DNA of 64,000 bases, taken from Archangium lipolyticum (GTDB lineage: Bacteria; Myxococcota; Myxococcia; Myxococcales; Myxococcaceae). Each line of letters begins with the position of its first letter. Position 1 is the first letter of the stretch. The position numbers were made by a program, and so were the translations under genes. The stretch is taken from positions 434,001 through 498,000 of the forward strand of contig NZ_JANKBZ010000004.1 in assembly GCF_024623785.1 (NCBI RefSeq). The letters run 5' to 3'. The notes beneath the pieces are model-generated. The model did not search any database, had not been told where the DNA came from, and saw only the letters and a program-made list of their open reading frames with translations. Of this stretch, positions 37,691 through 46,664 are shown piece by piece.

Positions 37691-38488
37691 TCACTGACCG
37701 AACGACTGGGGCGGCAGCGACCTGGCGCTGAATGAGGGCAGGTAGCATTTGCCCTGGTACTCGAAAAGATCTTCCGGGCACGGGGCCTTGAGCTCATGAG
37801 GCGCCCAGCAGGCGCCCACCAGTTCGACCTCGGTGTAGCGAGTGCAGGGGGGACGCTTCTGCCCTTTGAGGGGCTCGCGCGGCAGCGGCCGGGCGAGTTC
37901 GGATTGTCCTTGGGGCGTGGTGTCCGCGAGCCAGGCACGGAAGTCGGAGTCCTGGCTGTCCCCCTGTACGTCGTGGCTCGTGAGCACGGGTAGAGTCCGC
38001 TCCATAGGCTCCGGGTTGCTCGACGGCAGGGACACGGGCGCCGGACGCATCAGCACGAAGAGCAAGGCACACACCGACGCAGCGCTCGCCACGCCCAGAC
38101 CCAGACGCCACCCGAGGCGCGACTCGTGGGTGTTGGGGAAGGCGCGAGCCATGCGCTGCACCCCCTCGTGCACACGCTCGAACAAGAACGTCAGCGCCTC
38201 CACCGAGTGCTTGTCGGGGGCCACGGACCAGGGGGTGTGCACCACCTCCATGGCAACGCAGCCGGATGAGGCCGAGGAGATGAAATGCACCCTCCAGTCC
38301 TTCAGTGGTACCGCCCCCTCCTCGTCGGCGGGCTTGAACACGAGGGCCGTCGCCCCGCTCGTCTCGTGCGTGGCCCGGTAGAGTTCCCCCTGCTCGTGAG
38401 CGGACTGCGGCACCTGCTCGTGAATCTGGTACGGCCCCAACCGCTCCGCTTCCTCCCAGTTCGATTCTGGCTTCTTCTTCTCGTCCAT
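37691..38488 (-). CDS. Membrane protein with kinase-N-lobe-like start
   Basis: A 265-residue protein with no assigned function. Residues about 15-55 (LGPYQIHEQV, GELYRATHETSGATALVFKP) resemble the N-lobe of a Hanks-type kinase, including the lysine position, but the glycine loop is degraded and no catalytic loop or C-lobe is present. A single membrane helix follows (VASAASVCALLFVLM, about 142-158), then a cysteine-containing periplasmic tail (PPCTRYTEVELVGACW, APCPED, GKCYLP). It may be a reduced pseudokinase that passes a signal across the membrane, but this is inference. The start at 38488 is the first in-frame ATG. Confidence 0.7.
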   Translation of the reverse strand: MDEKKKPESNWEEAERLGPYQIHEQVPQSAHEQGELYRATHETSGATALVFKPADEEGAVPLKDWRVHFISSASSGCVAMEVVHTPWSVAPDKHSVEALTFLFERVHEGVQRMARAFPNTHESRLGWRLGLGVASAASVCALLFVLMRPAPVSLPSSNPEPMERTLPVLTSHDVQGDSQDSDFRAWLADTTPQGQSELARPLPREPLKGQKRPPCTRYTEVELVGACWAPHELKAPCPEDLFEYQGKCYLPSFSARSLPPQSFGQ

Positions 38489-38635
38489 GCGAGTTCCTCG
38501 CTGGCCTCCCGTCCGCTGAGGCCCGAGGCTCTTGTTCGCATGGAGCCGGGCCGTTGTTCCAGGAGGTGCTCGGTGCAATCAGGCGGTTCCTACCTCCCGG
38601 GACGTCCTGACGCCGTCTCGGGTACGTTCCCGGCC

Positions 38636-40051
38636 ATGAACGTCCTGCTGGCCCTCCTGCTGGCCGCGAGCACTCCCGCTCCGGCACCCGCGACCTTCCG
38701 CGTCGACTACTTCCACACCGGCAACGCCACCGAGGAGCGCTTCAGCCTCGACCGCCTCGTCGTGGAGCCCCTCCCCTGGCCCGGCAATCCCTCCCGCTCC
38801 ATCGACGAGACCAACCTCGGCAAGTACCTCTTCGAGGTGCGCGACCGCGATACCAACCGCATGCTCTACTCGCGCGGCTTCGCCTCCATCTACGGCGAGT
38901 GGGAGACCACTCCCGAGGCCCGTGAGGTGAATCGCACCTTCCACGAGTCCCTCCGCTTCCCCACCCCCGAGAAGCCCGTCCAGGTCATCCTCAAGAAGCG
39001 CGCCAAGGACAACTCCTTCCGCGAGGTCTGGAGCCTCACCGTCGACCCCAAGGACATGTTCGTCGACCCCTCCGCCCCCGCCTCCCCCGGCCCGCTCGTG
39101 AAGCTGCTCGAGAGCGGCCCTCCGGCCGACAAGGTGGACCTGCTCATCCTCGGCGATGGCTATACCGAGAAGGAGCGCGCCCGCTTCGAGAAGGACGCCC
39201 GGCGGCTCGTCGACATCCTCTTCACCTTCTCCCCCTTCAAGGAGCGCAAGTCGGACTTCAACGTCTGGGGCCTCATGCCCTCCTCCCGTCAGTCCGGCAT
39301 CTCCCGCCCCTCCACCGGCATCCACCGCGATTCGCCCGTCGGCGCCACCTATGACGCCTTCGGCAGCGAGCGCTACGTCCTCACCTTCGAGAACCGCCGC
39401 TTCCGCGACATCGCCGCCTTCGCCCCCTACGAGTTCGTCGAAATCCTCGTCAACGGCAACACCTACGGCGGCGGCGGCATCTTCGGCCTCTACAGCACCG
39501 TCGCCGCCGACAACCTCTGGTCCCCCTATGTCTTCGTCCACGAGTTCGGCCACCACTTCGCCGGCCTCGCCGACGAGTACTACACCTCCGACACCGCCTA
39601 CGCTCCCGCCGAGGATCGCGTCGAGCCCTGGGAGAAGAACGTCACCGCCCTCAAGGACCCCGCTCGCCTCAAGTGGAAGGACCTGGTCGCCGCCAGCACT
39701 CCCCTCCCCACGCCGTGGAAGAAGCAGGAGTACGAGGAGCACGCGCGCAAGGTGCAGGAGCAGCGCCGCCGCATCCGCGCCGAGCGCCGCCCCGAGTCCG
39801 AGATGGATGCCCTCTTCACCTCCCAGCGCGACTGGGAGGAGTCCTTCCTCTCCCAACAGCAGTACTCCGGCAAGGTCGGTGCCTTCGAGGGCGCCATGTA
39901 CGAGGCCCGCGGCTACTACCGGCCCCAGCTCGACTGCGTCATGTTCACCCGCGACCGCGTCCCCTTCTGCGCCGTCTGCCAGCGCTCCCTCTCCGAGGTC
40001 ATCGACCTGTACTCCGGCAAGGGCTCCAGGGCCTCCAAGCCCTCCCCCTGA
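38636..40051 (+). CDS. M64-family (IgA peptidase-type) metallopeptidase
   Basis: A 471-residue zinc peptidase of family M64. A short signal-like N-terminus (LLALLLAAST) indicates export. The N-terminal beta domain is followed by the peptidase domain with VDLLILGDGYT, and the zinc motif HEFGHHFAGLADEYY near residue 302. Near the C-terminus, the conserved DCVMFTRDRVPFCAVC has cysteines that could form disulfides. The name comes from a Clostridium IgA-cleaving enzyme; in a myxobacterium a role in degrading prey or matrix protein is more plausible but unproven. The ATG at 38636 directly precedes the signal. Confidence 0.88.
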   Translation: MNVLLALLLAASTPAPAPATFRVDYFHTGNATEERFSLDRLVVEPLPWPGNPSRSIDETNLGKYLFEVRDRDTNRMLYSRGFASIYGEWETTPEAREVNRTFHESLRFPTPEKPVQVILKKRAKDNSFREVWSLTVDPKDMFVDPSAPASPGPLVKLLESGPPADKVDLLILGDGYTEKERARFEKDARRLVDILFTFSPFKERKSDFNVWGLMPSSRQSGISRPSTGIHRDSPVGATYDAFGSERYVLTFENRRFRDIAAFAPYEFVEILVNGNTYGGGGIFGLYSTVAADNLWSPYVFVHEFGHHFAGLADEYYTSDTAYAPAEDRVEPWEKNVTALKDPARLKWKDLVAASTPLPTPWKKQEYEEHARKVQEQRRRIRAERRPESEMDALFTSQRDWEESFLSQQQYSGKVGAFEGAMYEARGYYRPQLDCVMFTRDRVPFCAVCQRSLSEVIDLYSGKGSRASKPSP

Positions 40052-40155
40052 GGCTGCCCTCCCGCTCTCCAGCCATGGGACCCGCTTCGTCCCGCCCCCG
40101 CTGCCGCCCGGGTAGGACGTCACCAACCTGACAGGGAAAGGAGGCGGACACACCC

Positions 40156-40614
40156 ATGGCCATGATGCACAATCAGGAGACGGAGTCCTGGTCTGGTGAA
40201 GGTGTAGGAACGAGCGTGGAGTCCTTCCTCGCGCGCATCAACCGCGAGGTCCCCGAGTACTCCCCGTCCGAGGCGGCCGACGCCGTGATGAGCGCGCTCT
40301 GCGAGCGGCTCCCCGGTGGGCTCGTACAGGAGCTCAAGGAGCAGTTCCCCGAGGGGCTCCGCAGGCTCTTCGAACGCAGTTGGAAGGACCGCACTGCTCC
40401 CGCTCAGAAGTTCGACAAGGACGACTTCTACCTGGACATCGCCGAGCGCATGCAGATCGAGGCCGAGAACGTCCGCCTCGTCCTCCACGTCGTCTTCGCC
40501 TCCATCCACTCGCAGATCACCGAGCGGCTGGCCGAGAAGATCGACAGCGAGCTGCCTCCCAACATCTCCGGCACCTGGAACGCCGCGCGCCGCGCCGCCG
40601 ACCTGCCTCGCTGA
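40156..40614 (+). CDS. DUF2267 domain protein
   Basis: A 152-residue cytoplasmic protein. Its core matches DUF2267: FLARINREV, ADAVMSALCERLPGGLVQELKEQFP, FYLDIAERM and VRLVLHVVFASI. The family is all-helical, often stress-associated, and of unknown function. GGAGG lies upstream of the ATG at 40156; an ATG two codons later is equally possible. It converges with the SIMPL gene across a GC hairpin at 40624-40656. Confidence 0.85.
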   Translation: MAMMHNQETESWSGEGVGTSVESFLARINREVPEYSPSEAADAVMSALCERLPGGLVQELKEQFPEGLRRLFERSWKDRTAPAQKFDKDDFYLDIAERMQIEAENVRLVLHVVFASIHSQITERLAEKIDSELPPNISGTWNAARRAADLPR

Positions 40615-40623
40615 GTCTCCACC

Positions 40624-40656
40624 AGGCCCCGGTGGGCCCTCCCGCCCCCGGGGCCT
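40624..40656. terminator. GC-rich hairpin between convergent genes
   Basis: AGGCCCCGG pairs perfectly with CCGGGGCCT across a 15-base loop, between the stops of the DUF2267 and SIMPL genes. There is no T-tract; such hairpins are usual at gene ends in GC-rich genomes. Confidence 0.55.
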
Positions 40657-40665
40657 TCCCCTGCC

Positions 40666-41454
40666 CTATCGTCCCTGCCCCTGCCCCGGCTCGATGGCGA
40701 ACACCAGCGTCACCCGCGCTTGGATCGTCTGCTCCTGGGGTTGGATCGGCGTCGTCGCGTCCTGCGCCGCCTCACTGGCCATCGCGAAGCGCGCCACCAC
40801 CGGAATGGGCCGCTCCGGCTCCGTCACCGTGCTCGCGTCCAGCACCGGCCCCAGTCTCACCCCCAGCGACGTCGCCAGCACCTGCGCCGATTGTCTCGCA
40901 CGCTCCACCGCGTTCCTCAACGCCTCGCCCTGCGCCACCTCCGGCTTGCTCAGCCCGAAGCGCACCGACTCCACACGGTTCGCCCCCGCCCCCAGCGCCG
41001 TGTCCAGCAGCACCCCCACCCGCGCCAGCTCGCGCACGTGCACCTCCACCGTGTTGCTCACCCGGTAGCCCCTCAGCTTCGGCGCCTCCTCCGGCTTCGT
41101 CGGCGGGTGGAACTCCGGGTACACCGTGTAGTTGCGCGTCTCGATCTCCCCCCGCGGTATCCCCGCCTTCACCAGCGCCTGCACCACCTTCTCCATCTTC
41201 CTCGCGTTCTCCTCCGCCGCCGCCTTCGCCGTCGGCGCCAACGTCTCCATCCCCAGATCGATGAAGGCTTCGTCCGGCCCCACCTTCACCTCCCCCAGCC
41301 CCTCCACCCGGATCGTTCTTTCGCTCCTCGCCACCAGCGGGACCGTGGAACCCGGCGCCGGCGGAGGGGGGACCTTCGGCTGTGCCACGGCGACCGTGGA
41401 CAGCGTGCTCATCAGTAGGACGGGCAGCAGGGTTGTGCGCAGCACTCCGGGCAT
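40666..41454 (-). CDS. SIMPL (DUF541) domain periplasmic protein
   Basis: A 262-residue exported protein with signal peptide LLMSTLSTVAVAQ. The mature part is a SIMPL/DUF541 domain: RTIRVEGLGEVKVGPDEA at its start, then ETRNYTVYPEF, RGYRVSNTVEVHV and ALRNAVERARQSAQVLA. Members include the E. coli YggE protein, linked to oxidative stress; the biochemical role is unknown. GAGGAGG before the ATG supports the start. It is divergent from the VanB-type reductase gene across a region carrying two REP-like copies. Confidence 0.9.
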   Translation of the reverse strand: MPGVLRTTLLPVLLMSTLSTVAVAQPKVPPPPAPGSTVPLVARSERTIRVEGLGEVKVGPDEAFIDLGMETLAPTAKAAAEENARKMEKVVQALVKAGIPRGEIETRNYTVYPEFHPPTKPEEAPKLRGYRVSNTVEVHVRELARVGVLLDTALGAGANRVESVRFGLSKPEVAQGEALRNAVERARQSAQVLATSLGVRLGPVLDASTVTEPERPIPVVARFAMASEAAQDATTPIQPQEQTIQARVTLVFAIEPGQGQGR

Positions 41455-41580
41455 CGACGTGCCTCCTCACAGGTGGGCTCACTCTCAAGGTGGGACGTCC
41501 GCGGGGCGTGAGAGTGTTCCGCCCTGGGCCAGTATGCTCCGGTCGCTCGGCCGGGAGGGACTCGGGTTGATCTCGGGATG

Positions 41581-41613
41581 ACCCTCACCCCAGCCCTCTC
41601 CCAGAGGGAGAGG
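41581..41613 (+). repeat. REP-like palindrome, copy 4
   Basis: ACCCTCACCCCAG, CCCTCTCCC, AGA, GGGAGAGGG. It is in tandem with copy 5. Confidence 0.8.
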
Positions 41614-41644
41614 GAGCAGACACGGGTTCAACCCGGGGGACGGA

Positions 41645-41683
41645 TACCCTCACCCCCGTCCCCTCTCCCGATGGGAGAGGGAG
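41645..41683 (+). repeat. REP-like palindrome, copy 5
   Basis: ACCCTCACCCCCGTC, CCCTCTCCC, GAT, GGGAGAGGG. The loop differs from copy 4, so the two are not a fresh duplication. Confidence 0.75.
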
Positions 41684-41934
41684 CGGTTCGTCGCACGGTG
41701 GCTCCTCATCCCCTTGTCTCTGGCCCTACAACCCTTCCTCCTCTGTATCGCGCCAGGGCTGTGTTCCCCGGTTCTCCAGATGAAATTGATGAACCCGACG
41801 GTGTCCTCCGCCTAGCGAAGGGCGAGCCCTCAGGTGCATTGCCACCCCGAAAAGCACTGCCCATCCTCACGACGGCCAGACCGGGGGTTCTCGATTCACC
41901 CGGCGAGGCCCTGTCGTCGAGGGGGGAAAACACC

Positions 41935-42906
41935 GTGGCCCATCACACCCTGCGCCTGCGCGTGCGGCGCATCACGCCCGAAGCCGAGGGCATCCTCTCC
42001 TATGAGCTCGTTGCCTCCGACGGCGGCCGCCTGCCGCCCTTCGAGGCCGGCTCCCACCTGGATGTCCACGTCCCCGGTGGTTTCCTGCGGCAGTACTCCC
42101 TCTGCAATGACCCGGAGGACACCCGCCACCGCTACGTCATCGCCGTTCAACGAGATGATCACGGCCGCGGCGGCTCCCGCGCCATGCACGAGCTCGTGCG
42201 CGAGGGCGACGTGCTCACCACCAGCTACCCTCGCTGCGACTTCCCTCTCCTGTACGCTCGCAGCTATGTGCTGGTCGCGGGCGGCATCGGCATCACCCCG
42301 CTGCTGTCCATGGCCTATGTCCTCCGGCGCCAGCGCGTCCCCTGGCACCTGCACTACTGCACCCGCTCGCCCGAGCGCACCGCCTTCCGCTCGCGGCTCG
42401 TCTCCTCCTTCGCCGGACGCGTCACCTTCCACCATGACCAGGGAGACCCCTCCCAGGGTCTCGACGTGAAGGCCCTGCTCGCCACCCGCACCGGCGGCAC
42501 CCGCCTCTATTGTTGCGGCCCCGCCGGCCTCATGCGCTCCGTGCGCGAAGCCGCCATCCTCCACCAGTGGCCCCGCGAGAAGGTCCACTTCGAGGCCTTC
42601 TCCGCCGAAGCCACCGGCGCCATCACCGACCGGGCCGACACCGAGTTCCAGGTCGTCGTGCGCAGCACCGGCGCCACCTTCCCCGTTCCCCCAGGGCGCA
42701 CCGTCCTCAATGTGCTCCGCGCCAACGGAATGCGCGTCCCCAGTGACTGCGAGGCCGGCTCCTGCGGCACCTGTCTCACCCGCGTCCTCGAGGGCGAGCC
42801 CGACCACCGCGACTCCTTCCTGCCCGAGCCCCAACGCACCACCTGCCGCAACATGCTCGTGTGCGTCTCCCGCGCCCGCTCGCGCAAGCTGGTGCTGGAC
42901 CTGTAG
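41935..42906 (+). CDS. PDR/VanB-type ferredoxin reductase
   Basis: A 323-residue electron-transfer subunit that passes electrons from NAD(P)H through flavin to a 2Fe-2S cluster, normally to a Rieske-type oxygenase. The flavin motif RQYSLCN (52-58), nucleotide motif GGIGITPLLSM (116-126) and YCCGPAGLM are followed by a C-terminal plant-type ferredoxin domain with cluster ligands Cys272, 277, 280 and 310. The GTG at 41935 lies behind GGGGGGA and matches the family N-terminus. No oxygenase partner is adjacent, so its acceptor is elsewhere or different. It converges with the BTAD regulator gene. Confidence 0.9.
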   Translation: MAHHTLRLRVRRITPEAEGILSYELVASDGGRLPPFEAGSHLDVHVPGGFLRQYSLCNDPEDTRHRYVIAVQRDDHGRGGSRAMHELVREGDVLTTSYPRCDFPLLYARSYVLVAGGIGITPLLSMAYVLRRQRVPWHLHYCTRSPERTAFRSRLVSSFAGRVTFHHDQGDPSQGLDVKALLATRTGGTRLYCCGPAGLMRSVREAAILHQWPREKVHFEAFSAEATGAITDRADTEFQVVVRSTGATFPVPPGRTVLNVLRANGMRVPSDCEAGSCGTCLTRVLEGEPDHRDSFLPEPQRTTCRNMLVCVSRARSRKLVLDL

Positions 42907-42914
42907 GCCCCCCC

Positions 42915-44780
42915 TCATTCTCCGCGTATCCGGCGGCCCAGCCACGCGGAGACCGGCGCTGGCAGGCCCTGGAGCACCACCTCGCGATAGAGCGCGTGGG
43001 AGAAGCCTCCCTCGTGCACCACCCCCGCCGCGAGCAGTTCGTCCCACCGCCCGGCCAGTTCCACCGGTTGGAGGCCGAGCACCTCGGCGGCCAGCTCCAG
43101 GGAGAACCGCTCCCGGGCCACCGCCAGGGTGCGCGCCAGTTGCAGCGCCGTGGGGGACAGCCGCGCCAGCCGCCGCGAGAGCAGTGCTCCCACCGTGTCC
43201 GGCACGGGCAGCCGCTCCGGTGGGGTGGGGGCCAGCTCCCCGGACTCGATGAGGTGCTTGAGCGTCTCCACCACGAACAGCGGGTTGCCCCCGGTATGGT
43301 GGGCGAGAGGATCCGCCAGGGCCTTCGCTCCCTCCACCTCCGTTCCCCACAGGAGCTGGCCCACCTCCCTGGAGGTGAGTGGCTCCAGTTCCACACGGAT
43401 GGCGAGGCCCGCGTCCACCAACCGGGTGATGAGCCGCTCCACGTCGGGTGAGACATCCCACGAGCGCAGCGCGGTGATGAGGCGGGGCAGCTCCAGGGCC
43501 TCCGGCAGCCGGCCCAGGAGGTACGCGGTGACCTCCAGGCTGGCCAGGTCGCTGGAGTGCAGCTCGTCGACGACGAGGGCGGCGAGGCCCCGGCCCGCCA
43601 GCCGCATCAGCTCCAACTGGGCCTCGAAGAAACGCGGCCGGTCCAGCTCGGGGCCGCTCGGGACGGGCGCCTCCCCCATCTCCGGCATCACGCGCGCCAG
43701 CTCCCGCTTCACCCAGGCGGGAAGCGTGAGCCCGGGCTGTCCGGCCAGCAGCGTGCGCCACCATCGCACGCACAGCGAGTAGGGCACCGCGCTGTCCCCC
43801 GGCCGGGCTTCCAACAGCAGCGTGCGCTCGCGCCGGGACGCGGCGAGCTCGGTGAGGAGGCGGGACTTGCCCAGGCCCGGAGCGCCGGAGATGAACACCG
43901 CCTGCCGCGCGTTCCAGGCCTCCTCCAGGCGGGCCCACACCCGCTCCCGCCCGGCCAGCACACGCGGACGCAGCACGGACGGAGGCACCTCCCGCCGCGT
44001 CCGCGCCGTCCCCACCCAGGGCGCGGCGCCCGTCTCGATGAGCCGCGCCAGCGCGTGCGTCTCCTCCGCGGGAGCCACGCCCAGCTCGCGCTCGAGCACC
44101 AGGCGGCAGCGGTCATAGGCACGCAGCGCCGCACCGCGCTCCCCCAGGAGCAGGTGCAACCGCATCGCCCGGCGCCAGGCTTCCTCCTGGGTGGGGTCCT
44201 CGTCGAGCACGCGCCGGTTCCACTCCAGCGCGGCATACACCGCGCCCGCCCGCTCCAGCCGGGCCGACTCCTCCTCGCGGGCGCGCTGGCGCAGCTCGTT
44301 CACGCGGCGGCGCTCGCCGTGCACCCAGTCATCCAGCTCCGGGCTGTCGTCGTAGTCCAGGCCGGAGAGCAGCTCTCCCTCCATCCGCGCCACCTCCGAG
44401 GCACGTCCGGCCGAGGCCCACTGCTCCAGCAGCACCACGTCCACCCCTAGTTGGGGCACCAACCGCAACACGTCCTCCTCGCCCTCCACGAGCGCCACCG
44501 CATGCGTCTCGCGCAGACGCAGCAGCAACTGGCGCAGGGCGGCACGGGCCGTCGTCACGGGCGCCTCCGGCCACAGGAGCGCGGCCACGTGCGCGCGGTG
44601 CTGGGCACCCTTCAAGGCCAGCCGCGCCAGGAGCGCGGCTGCCTGGCGTCCCAACCTTTCGGACCGCCCCTCGGGACCGTGCAGGGTGGCGCCCCCGAGC
44701 AGCCGCAACATCCACGCTCCAGCCTCGGGGTGCGGGGGTGGGGTCTTCCGGCGAGCGACTCTTCGAGAGGTCCCCTCCAT
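42915..44780 (-). CDS. BTAD-domain ATPase transcriptional regulator
   Basis: A 621-residue regulator resembling SARP/LAL-type proteins. Residues 24-120 form a winged-helix-like DNA-binding region (LRLLGGATLHGP). The bacterial transcriptional activator domain (BTAD) with TPR-like helices follows (about 115-250; DDSPELDDWV, WRRAMRLHLLLGERGAALRAY). A STAND-type ATPase then has Walker A GAPGLGKS (299-306) and LAALVVDELH as Walker B. The usual long C-terminal TPR sensor is absent, so it is a short form. A methionine 23 codons in is an alternative start. It is divergent from the PilZ gene at 44913 and could regulate it. Confidence 0.85.
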   Translation of the reverse strand: MEGTSRRVARRKTPPPHPEAGAWMLRLLGGATLHGPEGRSERLGRQAAALLARLALKGAQHRAHVAALLWPEAPVTTARAALRQLLLRLRETHAVALVEGEEDVLRLVPQLGVDVVLLEQWASAGRASEVARMEGELLSGLDYDDSPELDDWVHGERRRVNELRQRAREEESARLERAGAVYAALEWNRRVLDEDPTQEEAWRRAMRLHLLLGERGAALRAYDRCRLVLERELGVAPAEETHALARLIETGAAPWVGTARTRREVPPSVLRPRVLAGRERVWARLEEAWNARQAVFISGAPGLGKSRLLTELAASRRERTLLLEARPGDSAVPYSLCVRWWRTLLAGQPGLTLPAWVKRELARVMPEMGEAPVPSGPELDRPRFFEAQLELMRLAGRGLAALVVDELHSSDLASLEVTAYLLGRLPEALELPRLITALRSWDVSPDVERLITRLVDAGLAIRVELEPLTSREVGQLLWGTEVEGAKALADPLAHHTGGNPLFVVETLKHLIESGELAPTPPERLPVPDTVGALLSRRLARLSPTALQLARTLAVARERFSLELAAEVLGLQPVELAGRWDELLAAGVVHEGGFSHALYREVVLQGLPAPVSAWLGRRIRGE

Positions 44781-44912
44781 GTGAATCCGCTAGTACGCAC
44801 TCCTGTCATGCCCTGGGGAGGGGGAGCGTGACGCGAGACCCCTCGGGGCGGTCACGCCGCCGTGACGCCCCGCCTGCGACAGAGCCGCCCGCACGCAACG
44901 CGGAGAAGGGTC

Positions 44913-46664
44913 ATGAGGCAACAGCTCGCGGAAGCACGGCTCCAGGTGGAGTCCACACCCGCAGTTCCAGGAGAGCGCACCCTCCGGGAGGACATCACCG
45001 CCCCGGAGCGCATCCGGTCCCTGCTGGCGGCCGTGGCCGCCCTGGGAGGCAAGGGGCTGCTGCGCCGCGACGGCCGGGCGGTGCGCGTGACGCTGGAGCG
45101 CGTGGACACCGGCGCCGGAGCGCTCCACTGGCGCACCGTGCCGGGCGAGGGCTGGGGCCCACCGCCCCACGAGGTGGAGGTGGTGGGCTACAGCTCGGTC
45201 CTCCACCTGCGCCTGGACGGGGGCACGCGGGAGGCGGAGCGGTACGTGACGCCGCTGCCGACGCGCCTCGAGCGGGTGCGCCATCGCCACCACCAGCGCT
45301 TCCCGGCGCAGCCGGGCACGTGCCTCCAGCTCCCCCTGCCCGGATGGCTCGGCCGGGAGCGCGAGGTCGTCGATGTGTCCTTTGGCGGGTTGGCGCTGAG
45401 GCTCCGGCCCGGAGAGCAGCTCGCGCCGGGCCGGGTGTTCCAGCCCGTCATGCTGGTGGCGGAAGGCGGTGAGCGGCTCTTCCTGCGCGCGGAGGTCCGC
45501 CACGTGTCCACGGGCCTCGAGGGGGACACCGTCTGTGGCTTCCGGGTGGAGCCCCTCTCCGGGCGTGACGCGGAGCGCTGGTGGAGCCTCGTGGCGCGGG
45601 CAGCCTGTCCCATGGTGCGCACCGACGGAGCCCTGGTGGAGGAGATGTGGCGGCTCTTCATCGACTCGGGCTACTTCAACCTGGCGGGCCGTTCGGCGGA
45701 GTGGTTCGAGGAGCAGCGCACGCACTTCGTCGGCCTGGGGCGGCGTGCCGCGCACCTGCCGCACATCCTGAGCGAGGCGGTGTGGTGCTCGGAGCGGGGC
45801 GTGGAGGCCACCATCTCCGTCATGAAGCCCTACCGCTCCCTGTGGCTCCTCCACCAGCTCGCGAAGCGGCAGGGGGGCTCGCGGGCCGAGCGCATCCCGG
45901 GGCAGCTGCTCCGCGACCTCTACGTGCGCATGTTGGAGCACGCGCGAGGCGACCCCGGTCTCCGCTGGCTGGCGGCGTACATCGAGACGACGGTGCCCTT
46001 CATCCACCGCACGCACGTCGGCTTCGCGCAGCGGATGGCGGGCAGGGCCGGGGTGCTCCTCCTCCCCCTGCGGATGATCGACGTCCACTGCGCCGAGCTC
46101 AGCGGGCAGGGCGCGGAGGGCCTGGACATCGGTCCCGCGACAGCCAGCGAGCGGGTGCTCCTCGCGGAGGAGATCGCCCGGACGCGGCCCGCCAGCTACG
46201 TCGAGGCCCTGGACCTGGGCCCCGAGGCCCTGGACCTGGAGGAGGGCGCCCGGCCGTGGCGTGACGCCGGGCTGGAGCGCGAGCGGCACATCCTGGTGGC
46301 ACGCCGCGAGGGAAAGCCGCTCGCGGCGGCGGTGCTGGAGCTGGGGCAGCGCGGGACGAACCCCTTCCTCCTGCTGGATGCCACGCGCCTGTTCCGGCTC
46401 GACCAGGAGGGAGGAGCCGCCTGCGTGGCGCTGCTGGACGAGGCACGCCGCTGGTACGCCCGCCGGGGGCGCGAGAGCTTCGTCTTCATGCGCGAGGACG
46501 GCGACGGCAGCTACGCCGCGGCCGCCCGCCTGCACGAGGACTCCGCCGGCGCGGAGCCGTGCCTCTGGATCATCCCCGCAGACCTCGTGCCCGAGTTCCT
46601 GGAGCACGTTCACGAGCAGACGGTAGGCCGTCTGCCCCATACCCACGAGAAGGAGTCGTCATGA
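44913..46664 (+). CDS. PilZ-domain protein with acyltransferase-like C-terminus
   Basis: A 583-residue protein with a YcgR-like arrangement: an N-terminal beta domain (about 45-115) precedes a PilZ domain whose c-di-GMP motif is intact, RHHQR (125-129) and DVSFGG (154-159). The roughly 330-residue remainder is helical and then mixed. It includes ILVARREGKPLAAAVLELG, which looks GNAT-like, but I cannot assign it firmly. GGAGAAGGG precedes the ATG at 44913. Its stop overlaps the next start (ATGA), so it is translationally coupled to the haem-oxygenase-like protein. Together they suggest an enzymatic output controlled by c-di-GMP. Confidence 0.8.
   Translation: MRQQLAEARLQVESTPAVPGERTLREDITAPERIRSLLAAVAALGGKGLLRRDGRAVRVTLERVDTGAGALHWRTVPGEGWGPPPHEVEVVGYSSVLHLRLDGGTREAERYVTPLPTRLERVRHRHHQRFPAQPGTCLQLPLPGWLGREREVVDVSFGGLALRLRPGEQLAPGRVFQPVMLVAEGGERLFLRAEVRHVSTGLEGDTVCGFRVEPLSGRDAERWWSLVARAACPMVRTDGALVEEMWRLFIDSGYFNLAGRSAEWFEEQRTHFVGLGRRAAHLPHILSEAVWCSERGVEATISVMKPYRSLWLLHQLAKRQGGSRAERIPGQLLRDLYVRMLEHARGDPGLRWLAAYIETTVPFIHRTHVGFAQRMAGRAGVLLLPLRMIDVHCAELSGQGAEGLDIGPATASERVLLAEEIARTRPASYVEALDLGPEALDLEEGARPWRDAGLERERHILVARREGKPLAAAVLELGQRGTNPFLLLDATRLFRLDQEGGAACVALLDEARRWYARRGRESFVFMREDGDGSYAAAARLHEDSAGAEPCLWIIPADLVPEFLEHVHEQTVGRLPHTHEKESS

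Larger units (their letters stand above)
41455..41934. other. Divergent intergenic region with two REP-like copies
   Basis: No gene is supported. The 480 bases between SIMPL and the reductase hold REP-like copies 4 and 5 (41581 and 41645), arranged in tandem 30 bases apart. An upstream extension of the reductase frame runs through them but has no family similarity. Confidence 0.6.

Noticed and set aside
41578-41934. Upstream extension of the VanB-type reductase
   Set aside because: It would translate two REP-like copies; the family N-terminus begins at the GTG at 41935, which has a ribosome site.
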